Shown: in pieces, positions 42,081 through 53,380 of the stretch
How positions within the stretch are numbered: position 1 is the stretch's first letter
Layout of the letters: the number at the start of each line of letters is the position of its first letter
Assembly (NCBI GenBank): GCA_020073645.1
Contig: JAIQET010000001.1
Coordinates: 1-64,000 of the forward strand
DNA from: Terriglobia bacterium
GTDB lineage: Bacteria; Acidobacteriota; Terriglobia; Terriglobales; Acidobacteriaceae
Length of the DNA stretch: 64,000 bases
Direction of reading: 5' to 3'
The notes under the pieces: model-generated
What the model was told of the DNA's origin: nothing
What the model saw: only the letters and a program-made list of their open reading frames with translations
The model's database searches: none
Program-made: the position numbers and the translations under genes

Positions 42081-43919
42081 CTACTTTCTTTGTTCCAGTT
42101 TCACGGATGCGGTGATGGGCTGGCCATCGCGCAGCACTTTCACCTCGACGACATCGCCCACCTTGCTGCGGCGGAGCGCGTCGGTGAAATCGTACAGGTT
42201 CTTGATGGGCTTGTCGCCGAACTGGACTAGGACGTCTCCGGCCTTGAGCCCCGCCTTGGCCGCCGGCGATCCCGGGCGCACGTCGGAGAACTTTACCCCG
42301 TTCTCCGTTTGACCGAAGTCGGGAATCGAGCCGAAATACGGGCCATAGCCACGACCAGCGCCCGCTCCGCCCGCGGGGCGGTCTTCCACCACGTTGATGA
42401 AGGTGGGGCGCTCGGGCGCATCGGCGATTTGCGTTCCGACGCTGGAAATGAAGTCCAGCAAGCGGGCGGCTTCGGGGGCGTTGATCTTGTCCCAGGTGTC
42501 TGACGGTTTGTGGTAGTCGGAGTGCAGCCCGGAGAAGAAGAAAAGAACGGGAATCTTCTTGGCAACGAAAGAGGTGTGGTCGCTGGCGGCGTAGCCACCG
42601 GCAGACAACTCCAGCTTTAGAGCGGACTTGGCTTGTTCGCTTTCCAGCAGGGACTTGAAGGTCGAACCGGTGCCAACGCCTCCGATGTAAACCTTGTCGT
42701 CCTTGATGCGGCCAATCATGTCCATGTTCAGCATGGCGACGGCTTTGTCGAGCGGCAGGGTGGGTTGCTTGACCCATGCGGCCGAGCCCAGCAGTCCGAG
42801 TTCTTCTCCTGCAAACGAAGCGAAGAGAACTCCGCGCTGGAGCTGGCCTTGCATGGGAGCGAGCAGGTGGGCAATCTCGAGCACGCCGGCGGTGCCGGAG
42901 GCGTTATCGTCGGCACCGGGATGGATTTGGCCGATCTGCGAGGGAGCCAGCGAATCGAAGTTGCCCCGGCCGAGGTGGTCGTAGTGCGCTCCGATGATGA
43001 CGTATTCGTCGGTCTTGCCGGGGAGATAGGCGAGCACATTGTTCACCGTGGCGCGGGTGTTCTCAATGCTGACGTTCAGGGAGACGCGCAGGTTTTCGGG
43101 AAAGGCGAAGGAGCCGGGTTTCGACGACGTGTTGATCTGGTTCTGAATGTCGGCCAGCGACTTCCCTGCTGCCTGGAACCAGCTGTCGGCCACGACATTC
43201 TTGACTTGCAGGAAGAGGATGCCGACATTTTCCGGACCGCTCACGCTGCCGAAGCGGGTCAGCAGATCTTCTTCGCCGTCGCCCAGTTTGCCGTTGACCA
43301 GCACGATGGCTTTGGCGCCGTGGTTGCGGGCATTGATCGCCTTGGTGATCAACTGCGAGTGCTGGGTCAGCCCCTGGTTGCCGCTCTTGGCGGCGAAGCC
43401 CGCGGGCTCGTAGCGCAGCACGACCACGATTTTGTCTTTCACGTCGAGGCCGGCGTAGTCGTCGTACTGAAACTCATCGGCGGAAGCGCCGTATCCGGCA
43501 AAGACGACTGGGGCATCGGCCACCCCTGAGGGGGAGAAGCTAAAAGGAACGAAATCCTGGTTGACCTTCAGATCCGTCTTCGAATCTGCGTGGTGCACAG
43601 TGAAATGATTGTTGGATTTGAGCTTGGCGCCGGTGATCACCGTAAACGATTGCAAGTAGGAGTGAGTGCCCGCCGGCTTCAGCCCCAGGTTGGCAAACCG
43701 TTTCTCGATCAAATGCGCTGCCCGGGTCAGCCCCCTGGTGCCATCACCGCGCCCTTCCATGGACGGGGTGGTCAGCGTTTTGATGTCGTTGAGGTAACGC
43801 TGGGAATCGGCCGTGCTGACGGTGCTGGGGGCACTGGTCGCGGCCAGAGTCAAGGCCAGGATGGTTGCAATTACGGAGAAAAGTCGTTTCGGCTTGGCAG
43901 AGATCACTAGGCGGTTCAT
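42081..43919 (-). CDS. exported M28 aminopeptidase with PDZ domain
   Basis: A 612-residue protein with a signal peptide (LFSVIATILALTLAATSAPS). A protease-associated-type domain occupies about residues 110-280. The M28 zinc-binding catalytic core (290-500) has IIGAHYDHLG (ligand His), HPGADDNASGT (bridging Asp), FASFAGEELGLLGS (catalytic Glu, ligand Glu), MLNMDMIG (ligand Asp) and ASDHTSF (ligand His). A C-terminal PDZ domain follows: VRPGSPAAKAGLKAGDVLVQ. It removes N-terminal residues from peptides in the periplasm. The DUF885 gene upstream is its likely partner. Confidence 0.92.
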   Translation of the reverse strand: MNRLVISAKPKRLFSVIATILALTLAATSAPSTVSTADSQRYLNDIKTLTTPSMEGRGDGTRGLTRAAHLIEKRFANLGLKPAGTHSYLQSFTVITGAKLKSNNHFTVHHADSKTDLKVNQDFVPFSFSPSGVADAPVVFAGYGASADEFQYDDYAGLDVKDKIVVVLRYEPAGFAAKSGNQGLTQHSQLITKAINARNHGAKAIVLVNGKLGDGEEDLLTRFGSVSGPENVGILFLQVKNVVADSWFQAAGKSLADIQNQINTSSKPGSFAFPENLRVSLNVSIENTRATVNNVLAYLPGKTDEYVIIGAHYDHLGRGNFDSLAPSQIGQIHPGADDNASGTAGVLEIAHLLAPMQGQLQRGVLFASFAGEELGLLGSAAWVKQPTLPLDKAVAMLNMDMIGRIKDDKVYIGGVGTGSTFKSLLESEQAKSALKLELSAGGYAASDHTSFVAKKIPVLFFFSGLHSDYHKPSDTWDKINAPEAARLLDFISSVGTQIADAPERPTFINVVEDRPAGGAGAGRGYGPYFGSIPDFGQTENGVKFSDVRPGSPAAKAGLKAGDVLVQFGDKPIKNLYDFTDALRRSKVGDVVEVKVLRDGQPITASVKLEQRK

Positions 43920-44083
43920 GGGGATGTCAGTGGTCGAATGTATGACGGGCGCGGGGGAGTGTCAATCGTGATAGCACCCCACCAGAAATGGAGCAATGCG
44001 AATGCCGCCACAGCCTGCACCAGCTATAGGGCTTTGTGATAGCCGTCACAGTATTCAGGCTGCTATCGAATGACAATTGGGTT

Positions 44084-44169
44084 GCCGCGAAGCGGCGTAA
44101 GAATGCAGCCCAGGGCGTAAGCCCTGGGTAGCTTGGCAAGAATGGGGTAAGCCCCGAAGGGGCGAAAGC
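44084..44169. repeat. REP array, left of the RAYT gene
   Basis: Three consecutive palindromes: GCCGCGAAGCGGC (44084-44096), CCCAGGGC-GTAA-GCCCTGGG (44109-44128), and GGGGTAAGCCCCGAAGGGGC (44144-44163). The same three appear in reverse order and inverted at 44622-44706. Confidence 0.88.
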
Positions 44170-44172
44170 AGC

Positions 44173-44619
44173 GTGGCGCAGACCTGCGGCAACGTCATCG
44201 TGCACCTGATCTTCAGCACCAAGGAACGGCGTCCTCTAATCACGCCGGGGATTCGATCAGACCTTTTCGCCTACCTTGGCGGTATTGTCCGGGAGATGCG
44301 CGGCACTGCGCTCATCACTAACGGCACAGCTGACCACGTTCACATGCTCGTTAGGATTCGCCCCGCACAGTCCATCGCCGAGATCGCCCGCGTGGTTAAG
44401 ACAAACTCCTCACGCTGGGTTCATGAAAAATGGGGCACCGACTTCGCGTGGCAGGCCGGATACGGCGTCTTCAGTGTCAGTGAGTCGACTGTCGCAGCAG
44501 TCACGAAATACATTGCCGCGCAGGAAGAGCACCACAAGAGGCGTTCGTTTCAGGAAGAGTTCTTAGCGTTCGTGAAGAAGAACAACGTGGCTTACGACGA
44601 ACGTTACATTTGGGGCTAG
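44173..44619 (+). CDS. REP-associated tyrosine transposase (RAYT, IS200/IS605 TnpA-like)
   Basis: A 148-residue Y1 HUH transposase starting at GTG 44173. The HUH motif is H55-V-H57 (ADHVHMLVRI), and the catalytic tyrosine is Y113 (VTKYIAAQEEHH). N-terminal NVIVHLIFSTKERRPLI and FAWQAGYGVFSVSES are family hallmarks. RAYTs cut and rejoin single-stranded REP hairpins and are thought to disperse them. The gene lies exactly between inverted REP arrays (44084-44169 and 44622-44706), the usual RAYT setting. Confidence 0.9.
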   Translation: MAQTCGNVIVHLIFSTKERRPLITPGIRSDLFAYLGGIVREMRGTALITNGTADHVHMLVRIRPAQSIAEIARVVKTNSSRWVHEKWGTDFAWQAGYGVFSVSESTVAAVTKYIAAQEEHHKRRSFQEEFLAFVKKNNVAYDERYIWG

Positions 44620-44621
44620 GT

Positions 44622-44706
44622 CTTTCGCCCCTTCGGGGCTTGCTCCAGCTTTCCCAAGCCACCCAGGGCTTACGCCCTGGGCTGTATTCCTTCGCCGCTT
44701 CGCGGC
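44622..44706. repeat. REP array, right of the RAYT gene (inverted)
   Basis: CTTTCGCCCCTTCGGGGCTT (44622-44641), CCCAGGGC-TTAC-GCCCTGGG (44662-44681) and GCCGCTTCGCGGC (44694-44706) mirror the left array, giving a 623-base unit with inverted ends. Confidence 0.88.
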
Positions 44707-44789
44707 TGAAGAACTCCCCACCTACCTCATAGCCCACGCCAAGGCTCGACCAAGCGACTAGCAACTTGGTCATTGCGCTAATCTACTGA

Positions 44790-47700
44790 TCACACCACAA
44801 AATACTTCGCCCCGGGGTGGTGCACCAGGATGGCCGAGGTGGATTGCTCGGGCTCCAGCAAGAACCCGCTGGTCAGATGCACACCGACGTTCTCCTCGGG
44901 ATGGAGCAGGGTAAATAGCTTGGTCTGGTCTTCCAGGTTGGGGCAGGCAGGGTAGCCGAACGAGTAGCGCGAGCCACGATACTTCTGGTGGAACAGGTCA
45001 GTGATGCGCGGGGCGTCGTCGCCGGCGATGCCGAGCTCTTCGCGCATTTTCTTGTGCAGGTATTCGGCGAGGGCTTCGGCGGTTTCCACGCTCAGGCCGT
45101 GCAGGTAGAGATAGCGGGTGTACTCGCCGCCTTCAAACAGACGCTGCGTTTCCTGTGAGGCCTTCGAGCCCATCGTGACAAGGGAGAATCCGATCACGTC
45201 CATCTTGCCCGCGGCCTTGGGCGCGAAAAAGTCGGCGACGGAGAGCTTACGGCCTTCCTTCTGGCGGGGGAAGGTGAAGCGGAGGAGTTCGCGGCGAAAC
45301 GCAAGGTCCCCTTCGACGCGCTGCGCTCGCTCAGGGCAGGCTCTCGACTTCGCTCGGGATGACAGAGGGTGGTCGTCTCCAGACGAACTCGGTGGCTCAT
45401 AGACAATTACGTCATTGCCTTCGCTCTGGGCGGGGAAGTATCCATAGACTGCCTTGGGTTCGAACACGCCGCTGGCGATCACGTCTTCTTCGAGCTGTTT
45501 CTTGATCGGCCGGAACTTCTGTTCTACCAGGCGCAGGTAGTTCTCCTGCGATGCGGTCTTCAATTGCCACTGGTTCTTGAACAATGCCGTGTCGTTGACG
45601 TACTGAAACAGCTCGCGCAGATCGAAGTCTTTCCGCACGCGCACACCCCAGAACGGAGGCACCGGAATGTGCGGCGCGTCACCTACCACCGGGCTACGCT
45701 CGGCGAACACCGGGCCAGATTCGGTGTCAACCACGGCCGCCTTGGCGTATTCCTTCACGGTCCGGCCTTGCTGCAAACGCGCGTCCCGACCACCATCGGA
45801 AGTGGCCAGGTCCTCCATGATGTGCAACCCGGCGAAGGCATCGTCGGCGTAGAAGACGGCGTTCTCGTACTCTCGGCGCAGGTCATCTTCTACGTATTTC
45901 CGCGTCAGTGCGGCGCCTCCGCAGATCACGGGGAACTCCAGCTTCTGCCGTTGCAGGTCCTGGATCACGTACTTCATCTCCAGCGTGGACTTGACCAGCA
46001 AGCCGCTCAGGCCGATGGCGTCGGCCTTGTGCTCCTGCGCCGCTTTGATGATGGTGTCGCCCGGCTGCTTGATGCCCAGGTTCACCACCCGGAATCCGTT
46101 ATTGGTGAGAATGATGTCTACCAGGTTCTTGCCAATGTCGTGGACGTCGCCTTTGACCGTGGCCAGCACGATGGTGCCCTTCTGAGAGCCCGCTTTCTTT
46201 TCCATCTTGGGCTCGAGATAGGCTACCGCTTGCTTCATTACGCCCGCCGAGTCCAGTACCGAAGGCAACTGCATTTTGCGTGCGCCGAACAAGTCGCCTA
46301 CCGTGCGCATGCCGTCGAGCAGCACGGTGTTGATCAGCTCCAGCGGCGTGTACTGCACCAGCGCCTCTTCCAGTAATTCCTCCAGCGTCTTCTTTTGCGC
46401 ACCCTCGCCGACAGATTTTTCCCCGTTGATGATGGCGAACTTCAGCTTGTCTTCGACCGAGAGCGTTTCCACATGGGCGGTGGTTGACGCTTGCGGTTTG
46501 CCCTTTTGTCCGGCGAAGTGCTGCATGTATTTCTGCAGCGGATCGCCGTCGGACTGGTCGCGGTAAATCAGCTTGCGCGCCAGCTCAACCTCTTCTTGAG
46601 GGATTTTGTATAGCGGATAGATCTTGGTGTAGTTGACGATAGCCATGTCGAGACCATGGTCCACTGCCTCGTGCATGAACACGCTGTTCAGCACCCGCCG
46701 CGGGTAAACATCCAGCCCAAAGGAAATGTTGCTGACGCCAAGGATGGTCTTCACCTCGGGCAATTCGTGCTTGATGCGCTTGACCGCCTGCAGCGTCTCG
46801 ATACCCGCGGTGCGGTATTCCTCCTGGCCGGTTGAGATCGGCAGGGTAAGCGCGTCGAAGATGAGGTCGACCGGACGGATGCCGTGCTTCTTCGTCGCCA
46901 GATCGAAGATGCGGTGCGCGATGGCGACTTTCTTCTCAGCGGTGAGCGCCATGCCGTCTTCGTCGATCGTCAACGCAATCACAGCGGCGCCGAAGCGCTT
47001 GGCCATGGGCAGCACTTTCGAGGTGCGTTTCTCGCCATCTTCCAGGTTGATGGAATTGATGATGGCCTTGCCCGGGATGCGCTTGAGTGCTTCTTCCACG
47101 ACGTCGGCTTCGGTGGAGTCGACGAGAATGGGCGCGGGCACGCGGGTTGCGACTTTTTCCAGGATCGAGGTGATGTAGCCCTTCTCGTCCTCGCCGACGA
47201 TAGCGCAGCACAGGTCAAGCATGTGGGAACCGTCGTTCACCAGCTTCTTGGCCAGCGCCAGGATGTCGTCGTATTTCCTTTCGCGCACCAGATTGCGGAA
47301 ATGCTCGACCCGGGTCGTGGTGTTCATTTCCTCGGCGACGATCAACGGCTTGGGATCAAGGTCGAGCGGCACCGAGGTGTAGGCGCTGGACGCGGCCGCG
47401 ATCGGCTTGACGTCGCGTTTGGCAGGTTCCACACCAGCCACCGTGTCCACCACGGCTTTCAAGTGCTCGGGGGCAGTACCGCAGCATCCGCCCACGATGC
47501 GCACGCCGTAATCGGCGATGAAATGCTTGTGATACTGGGCCAGATCTTCGGGCTTAAGCTTATAGACCGCGCGTCCACCTTCGTTCTGCGGCAGCCCGGC
47601 GTTGGGCAGCACCGAGATGTACTTGGTGGAGTTGACGCCCAGATAGCGGACCGAGTCGTTCATTTCGACTGGCCCAGTGGCGCAGTTGAGGCCGATCACG

Positions 47701-48347
47701 TCCACGTCGAAAGGCTCGAGTGCGGTGAGGGCCGCGCCGATTTCGGTCCCCAGCAGCATGGTGCCGGTGGCTTCGAGCGTGACCTGCACGGTGACCGGGA
47801 GGCGCTTCCCTGCCCGCTGCATGGCATCGAACACGCCGACCAGCGCGGCCTTGGCCTGCAAGAGATCCTGACAGGTTTCGACGAGCAGCACATCCACGCC
47901 GCCTTCGATCAGGGCCAGGGCTTGTTCAGTGTAGCCGGCGGCCATGTCGTCGAACTTGATGTGTCCGAGCGAAGGCAACTTGGTGGTGGGGCCGATTGAT
48001 CCGGCCACGAACCGCCGACTGGCTGGAGTGGAGAACTGCTGGGCGACTTCCCGTGCAATTCTCGCGGCGGCGATGTTGATCTCGGCGACCTTGTCCTGGA
48101 GATCGTACTCGCCGAGTACGACGCGAGTGGCGCCGAAGGTGTCGGTCTCCACCACGTCGCAACCGACGCCGAAGAAGCTGGCGTGGATCTCTTTGATGAG
48201 GTCTGGGCGGCTGAGCACCAGAATTTCGTTGCAGCCCTCCTTGCCCCAGAAATCGTCCACACTAGGATTGCGGGACTGGATGTTGGTTCCCATGGCGCCG
48301 TCGTAGATGACGACGCGGTCACGGACGGTTTGGAGAAAAGCAGTCAT
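44790..48347 (-). CDS. metH: cobalamin-dependent methionine synthase
   Basis: A 1185-residue protein from ATG 48347. Domains in order: homocysteine-binding (Zn ligands in GLNCATGP and [11 protein letters not shown]), pterin-binding ([28 protein letters not shown]), B12-binding with the [10 protein letters not shown] cobalamin-His motif, and the AdoMet reactivation domain ending [10 protein letters not shown]. It methylates homocysteine using methyltetrahydrofolate. The linker between VYEPPSSS and [12 protein letters not shown] holds an extra segment of about 25-30 residues, encoded by the dispersed repeat at 45302-45363 and read in frame. Otherwise it is full length. No cobalamin riboswitch was recognised upstream. 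Confidence 0.95.
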   Translation of the reverse strand: MTAFLQTVRDRVVIYDGAMGTNIQSRNPSVDDFWGKEGCNEILVLSRPDLIKEIHASFFGVGCDVVETDTFGATRVVLGEYDLQDKVAEINIAAARIAREVAQQFSTPASRRFVAGSIGPTTKLPSLGHIKFDDMAAGYTEQALALIEGGVDVLLVETCQDLLQAKAALVGVFDAMQRAGKRLPVTVQVTLEATGTMLLGTEIGAALTALEPFDVDVIGLNCATGPVEMNDSVRYLGVNSTKYISVLPNAGLPQNEGGRAVYKLKPEDLAQYHKHFIADYGVRIVGGCCGTAPEHLKAVVDTVAGVEPAKRDVKPIAAASSAYTSVPLDLDPKPLIVAEEMNTTTRVEHFRNLVRERKYDDILALAKKLVNDGSHMLDLCCAIVGEDEKGYITSILEKVATRVPAPILVDSTEADVVEEALKRIPGKAIINSINLEDGEKRTSKVLPMAKRFGAAVIALTIDEDGMALTAEKKVAIAHRIFDLATKKHGIRPVDLIFDALTLPISTGQEEYRTAGIETLQAVKRIKHELPEVKTILGVSNISFGLDVYPRRVLNSVFMHEAVDHGLDMAIVNYTKIYPLYKIPQEEVELARKLIYRDQSDGDPLQKYMQHFAGQKGKPQASTTAHVETLSVEDKLKFAIINGEKSVGEGAQKKTLEELLEEALVQYTPLELINTVLLDGMRTVGDLFGARKMQLPSVLDSAGVMKQAVAYLEPKMEKKAGSQKGTIVLATVKGDVHDIGKNLVDIILTNNGFRVVNLGIKQPGDTIIKAAQEHKADAIGLSGLLVKSTLEMKYVIQDLQRQKLEFPVICGGAALTRKYVEDDLRREYENAVFYADDAFAGLHIMEDLATSDGGRDARLQQGRTVKEYAKAAVVDTESGPVFAERSPVVGDAPHIPVPPFWGVRVRKDFDLRELFQYVNDTALFKNQWQLKTASQENYLRLVEQKFRPIKKQLEEDVIASGVFEPKAVYGYFPAQSEGNDVIVYEPPSSSGDDHPLSSRAKSRACPERAQRVEGDLAFRRELLRFTFPRQKEGRKLSVADFFAPKAAGKMDVIGFSLVTMGSKASQETQRLFEGGEYTRYLYLHGLSVETAEALAEYLHKKMREELGIAGDDAPRITDLFHQKYRGSRYSFGYPACPNLEDQTKLFTLLHPEENVGVHLTSGFLLEPEQSTSAILVHHPGAKYFVV
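45302..45363. repeat. dispersed repeat inserted in frame within metH
   Basis: The plus strand reads CAAGGTCCCCTTCGACGCGC through GCTCAGGGCAGG to GCTCGGGATGACAG, a member of the GTCATCC/CTTCGAC family seen at 2465-2683 and 23455-23482. It encodes about residues 995-1016 of MetH (peptide [19 protein letters not shown]) at the start of the reactivation domain, outside conserved motifs. Confidence 0.8.
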
Positions 48348-48363
48348 CAGTCGTTCGTCGTTC

Positions 48364-48427
48364 GTCGTTGGTCGTTCGCGGTCCCCGCCGGCTTCGCCGT
48401 TAGCACCGTTGGCTAACGACCAACGAC
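48364..48427. repeat. 13-base inverted repeat in the metH leader
   Basis: GTCGTTGGTCGTT (48364-48376) is exactly complementary to AACGACCAACGAC (48415-48427). Inside is a second hairpin, GTTAGC / GCTAAC (48399-48404, 48412-48417). It lies 17 bases upstream of the metH ATG and could fold in its leader RNA. Confidence 0.6.
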
Positions 48428-48509
48428 CATCGGCCAACGACAGTTCCTATGCACAAACGCCGGCCCGCGGGGGACCGGCGTCGCTGCATTGGACCAATCT
48501 GGTTGAACC

Positions 48510-49040
48510 CTAGCTCCCTTGCGCGGGCAGCGCCGGCGTGCCTGCCTCCACCTCGGCCCGATTGAAGATGGCGTTGGCTCCCATATGCGCCGGCATGGGG
48601 GCGAGCATTTGCTCTTTCCGATAAACCAGATTGCTGGCGTTGAAGCTCGCGATCTCGAAGCCGTGCCCGTGAGTAATGGCGTCGGTCGGGCAGGCCTCCA
48701 CGCAATATCCGCAAAAAATGCAGCGGTTGTAGTCAATGTTATAGACCTTGGCGTAGCGCTCTGCGCCGCTCACCCGGTGGGTGGCGGTGTTCTCCGCCGC
48801 TTCGATATAAATGCAGTTCGAGGGACAGGCTGCCGCGCACAGGAAGCAGGCGACGCACTTTTCCAGGCCGTTCTCATCGCGCTGTAGCACGTGCACGCCG
48901 CGAAAACGCTCCTGAAATTTTGCCCCCTTCAGCGGCCCCGGACCGTCGGGATAGTTCTCCACGATCGTGGGCTGAAACATCTCCCGAAAGGTGATGCTCA
49001 TGCCCTTGGCGATCGCGGCAATGTCCTTCAGGATCGGCAT
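48510..49040 (-). CDS. nuoI: NADH-quinone oxidoreductase subunit I (NuoI-like)
   Basis: A 176-residue protein from ATG 49040. Two [4Fe-4S] motifs are present: CVACFLCAAACP and CIFCGYCVEACP. The N-terminal amphipathic helix GMSITFREMFQPT is typical of subunit I, which carries clusters N6a/N6b between the peripheral arm and the membrane arm of complex I. No other nuo genes are in the window, so it is separated from its operon or the complex is split in this genome. The C-terminus (EAGTPALPAQGS) is atypical. Confidence 0.88.
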   Translation of the reverse strand: MPILKDIAAIAKGMSITFREMFQPTIVENYPDGPGPLKGAKFQERFRGVHVLQRDENGLEKCVACFLCAAACPSNCIYIEAAENTATHRVSGAERYAKVYNIDYNRCIFCGYCVEACPTDAITHGHGFEIASFNASNLVYRKEQMLAPMPAHMGANAIFNRAEVEAGTPALPAQGS

Positions 49041-49157
49041 AAGCAACTAGTATACCGAAGGCCGGAAGTTGGTGCGGGAGCAGATACAGCGAACCGCAGG
49101 CCAGATGCGCCGAATGGTCACTGGACGAGGGTCATTTGGGGGCGGCTTGCGCACTCG

Positions 49158-50762
49158 CTAGTCAAGGCCGAGTTCTTTCCACTTCCTGTCCACCAACGCC
49201 TTGGTTTTTTCGTCCATCAGGATTTCGTCCGGCCAAGGGCGGGTGAAGCCCTCGCTCGCCCACTTGCGAGTGGCGTCAATGCCCATCTTGGAGCCGTAAT
49301 TCGGCAGACGCGAGGCGTGGTCGAGGGAATCCACCGGACCAAGCGTGAACTGGATGTCGCGCTCGGGATCGATGTGATTCAGCGCCTTCAGCGTGACCTC
49401 GCCGATGTCCTGCACGTTGACGTCTTCATCCACCACCACTATGCACTTGGTGAACACCGCCTGGCCCAGCGACCAGATGGCGTTCATCACCTTGCGTGCC
49501 TGGCCGGGGTAGGACTTCTTGATGGAGACAATCATCAGGTTGTGGAAGATGCCTTCGACGGGGAGGTTGATGTCCACCAGTTCGGGGATGTTCAGCCTCA
49601 TCAGCGGGAGGAAGATGCGCTCCACTGCCTTGCCCATCCAGCCGTCTTCCATTGGAGGCTTGCCGACAATGGTGGTCGAGTAGATCGGGTCTTTGCGGTG
49701 GGTGATGCAACTGACGTGGAAAACGGGATACAGATCCTCCAGCGAGTAAAAGCCGGTGTGGTCGCCGAACGGGCCCTCGGTGCGCAGCTCGTCGAGGTGC
49801 ACGTGGCCTTCGAGGACAATTTCCGCCGTCGCGGGCACTTCCAAGTCCACGGTCTCGCACCTCACCAGCTCGACTGGCTTCTGCCGCAGAAAGCCGGCAA
49901 TCAAGTACTCCTCGACATCAGGCGGCGCTGGAACAATGGCGGAAAACGTCAGTGCGGGCTCAGTGCCGATGGCGACCGCAACTTCCATTTTTCCAGCGGG
50001 AAGATTTTCGGCGGTCTGCGAGCCGCCGGAGGTGCGGGCCATGATATCAACCGCAGCAGCTGCCGGGCTTTGCCCGGTCGGACGGACGAGGGCGTCCGTC
50101 CCTACGTGACCTGTAGCGGCGGCGCGCATTCTCTCTCGGTAGTGTTCGGCCCCGACCTTTTGGCGCTGCCAGTGCATGCCGGTGGTTTTCTCGTCGAACA
50201 CTTGCATGCGGTACATGCCTACATTGCGCTTGCCGGTGTTGGGATCGCGCGTGACCACACAGGGCAGCGTGATGAACCGCCCGGCATCCTGGGGCCAGCA
50301 CTGCAGGATGGGAAAGTCGAGCAGCGAGAAGTTGTCGCGTTTGATTACTTCCTTGCACGGGCCGGTGGACACCGTCTTGGGAAAGAACTTGCCCATCTCG
50401 GCGAGCATGGGGAGCATTTTTACTTTGTCCAGGAAGCCCTGCGGCGACTTGACGTCCATGAAAGCGCGGATGCGGTCGGCGACTTCATCGAGGGATTTGA
50501 CTTCCAGCGCGAGGTTCATGCGGCGCGCGGAGCCGAACTGGTTGATGAGGAGCTGGGAGCCGGGATGACCTTTGAGGTTCTGAAAAAGCAGTGCCGGGCC
50601 GGGCTGGACGGGCGCGGGCGCCCGTCCTCCATCGCGCAGTTTCGATATCCGATCGGTGATCTCGGCGATCTCGAGGATGGGGTCGACTTCGGTGCGGATC
50701 TTTTTCAGTTCTCCGGCGCGTTCCAGCGCCGCCAGCCAGTCCCGCAGGTCGTCGTAAGCCAA
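49158..50762 (-). CDS. ubiD: UbiD family decarboxylase with in-frame palindrome insertions
   Basis: A 534-residue protein from TTG 50762 behind AGAGGAG. UbiD hallmarks are LKGHPGSQLLINQFG, RFITLPCVVTRDP, the GPFGDHTGFYS region (catalytic Glu/prFMN contact) and CIVVVDEDVNVQDIGEV. prFMN-dependent decarboxylases act on aromatic or alpha,beta-unsaturated acids such as 4-hydroxybenzoate or a menaquinone precursor. Two segments are absent from ordinary UbiD proteins: RDGGRAPAPVQP (about residues 43-54) and about 40 residues around VGTDALVRPTGQSP (from about residue 210). Both are encoded by GC palindromes. Confidence 0.9.
   Translation of the reverse strand: MAYDDLRDWLAALERAGELKKIRTEVDPILEIAEITDRISKLRDGGRAPAPVQPGPALLFQNLKGHPGSQLLINQFGSARRMNLALEVKSLDEVADRIRAFMDVKSPQGFLDKVKMLPMLAEMGKFFPKTVSTGPCKEVIKRDNFSLLDFPILQCWPQDAGRFITLPCVVTRDPNTGKRNVGMYRMQVFDEKTTGMHWQRQKVGAEHYRERMRAAATGHVGTDALVRPTGQSPAAAAVDIMARTSGGSQTAENLPAGKMEVAVAIGTEPALTFSAIVPAPPDVEEYLIAGFLRQKPVELVRCETVDLEVPATAEIVLEGHVHLDELRTEGPFGDHTGFYSLEDLYPVFHVSCITHRKDPIYSTTIVGKPPMEDGWMGKAVERIFLPLMRLNIPELVDINLPVEGIFHNLMIVSIKKSYPGQARKVMNAIWSLGQAVFTKCIVVVDEDVNVQDIGEVTLKALNHIDPERDIQFTLGPVDSLDHASRLPNYGSKMGIDATRKWASEGFTRPWPDEILMDEKTKALVDRKWKELGLD
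50063..50101. repeat. double palindrome inside ubiD
   Basis: CCGGGC-TTT-GCCCGG (50063-50077) is directly followed by GGACGGACG-AGGG-CGTCCGTCC (50080-50101, 9-base arms, 4-base loop). The minus-strand reading gives VGTDALVRPTGQSP in frame within UbiD. Confidence 0.82.
50606..50627. repeat. second palindrome inside ubiD
   Basis: GGACGGGCG-CGGG-CGCCCGTCC has the same 9-base arm and 4-base loop design as 50080-50101. It differs by one arm base and its exact complement, so pairing is preserved. It encodes about residues 46-53 of UbiD. Confidence 0.82.
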
Positions 50763-50836
50763 GGGGGCTCCTCTCCGGAACGCACGATTATACGGGGAAA
50801 AAGGAAAATGCTAAATCGCAGAAGGCGGGAGCAGGA

Positions 50837-53353
<2,517 letters not shown>

Positions 53354-53380
53354 ACGGCCAGGATAAACCGAACCTGCATG

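Noticed and set aside
48522-48550. Possible palindrome at the nuoI 3' end explaining the odd tail EAGTPALPAQGS
   Set aside because: The arms pair over only about five bases, too weak to call an insertion.
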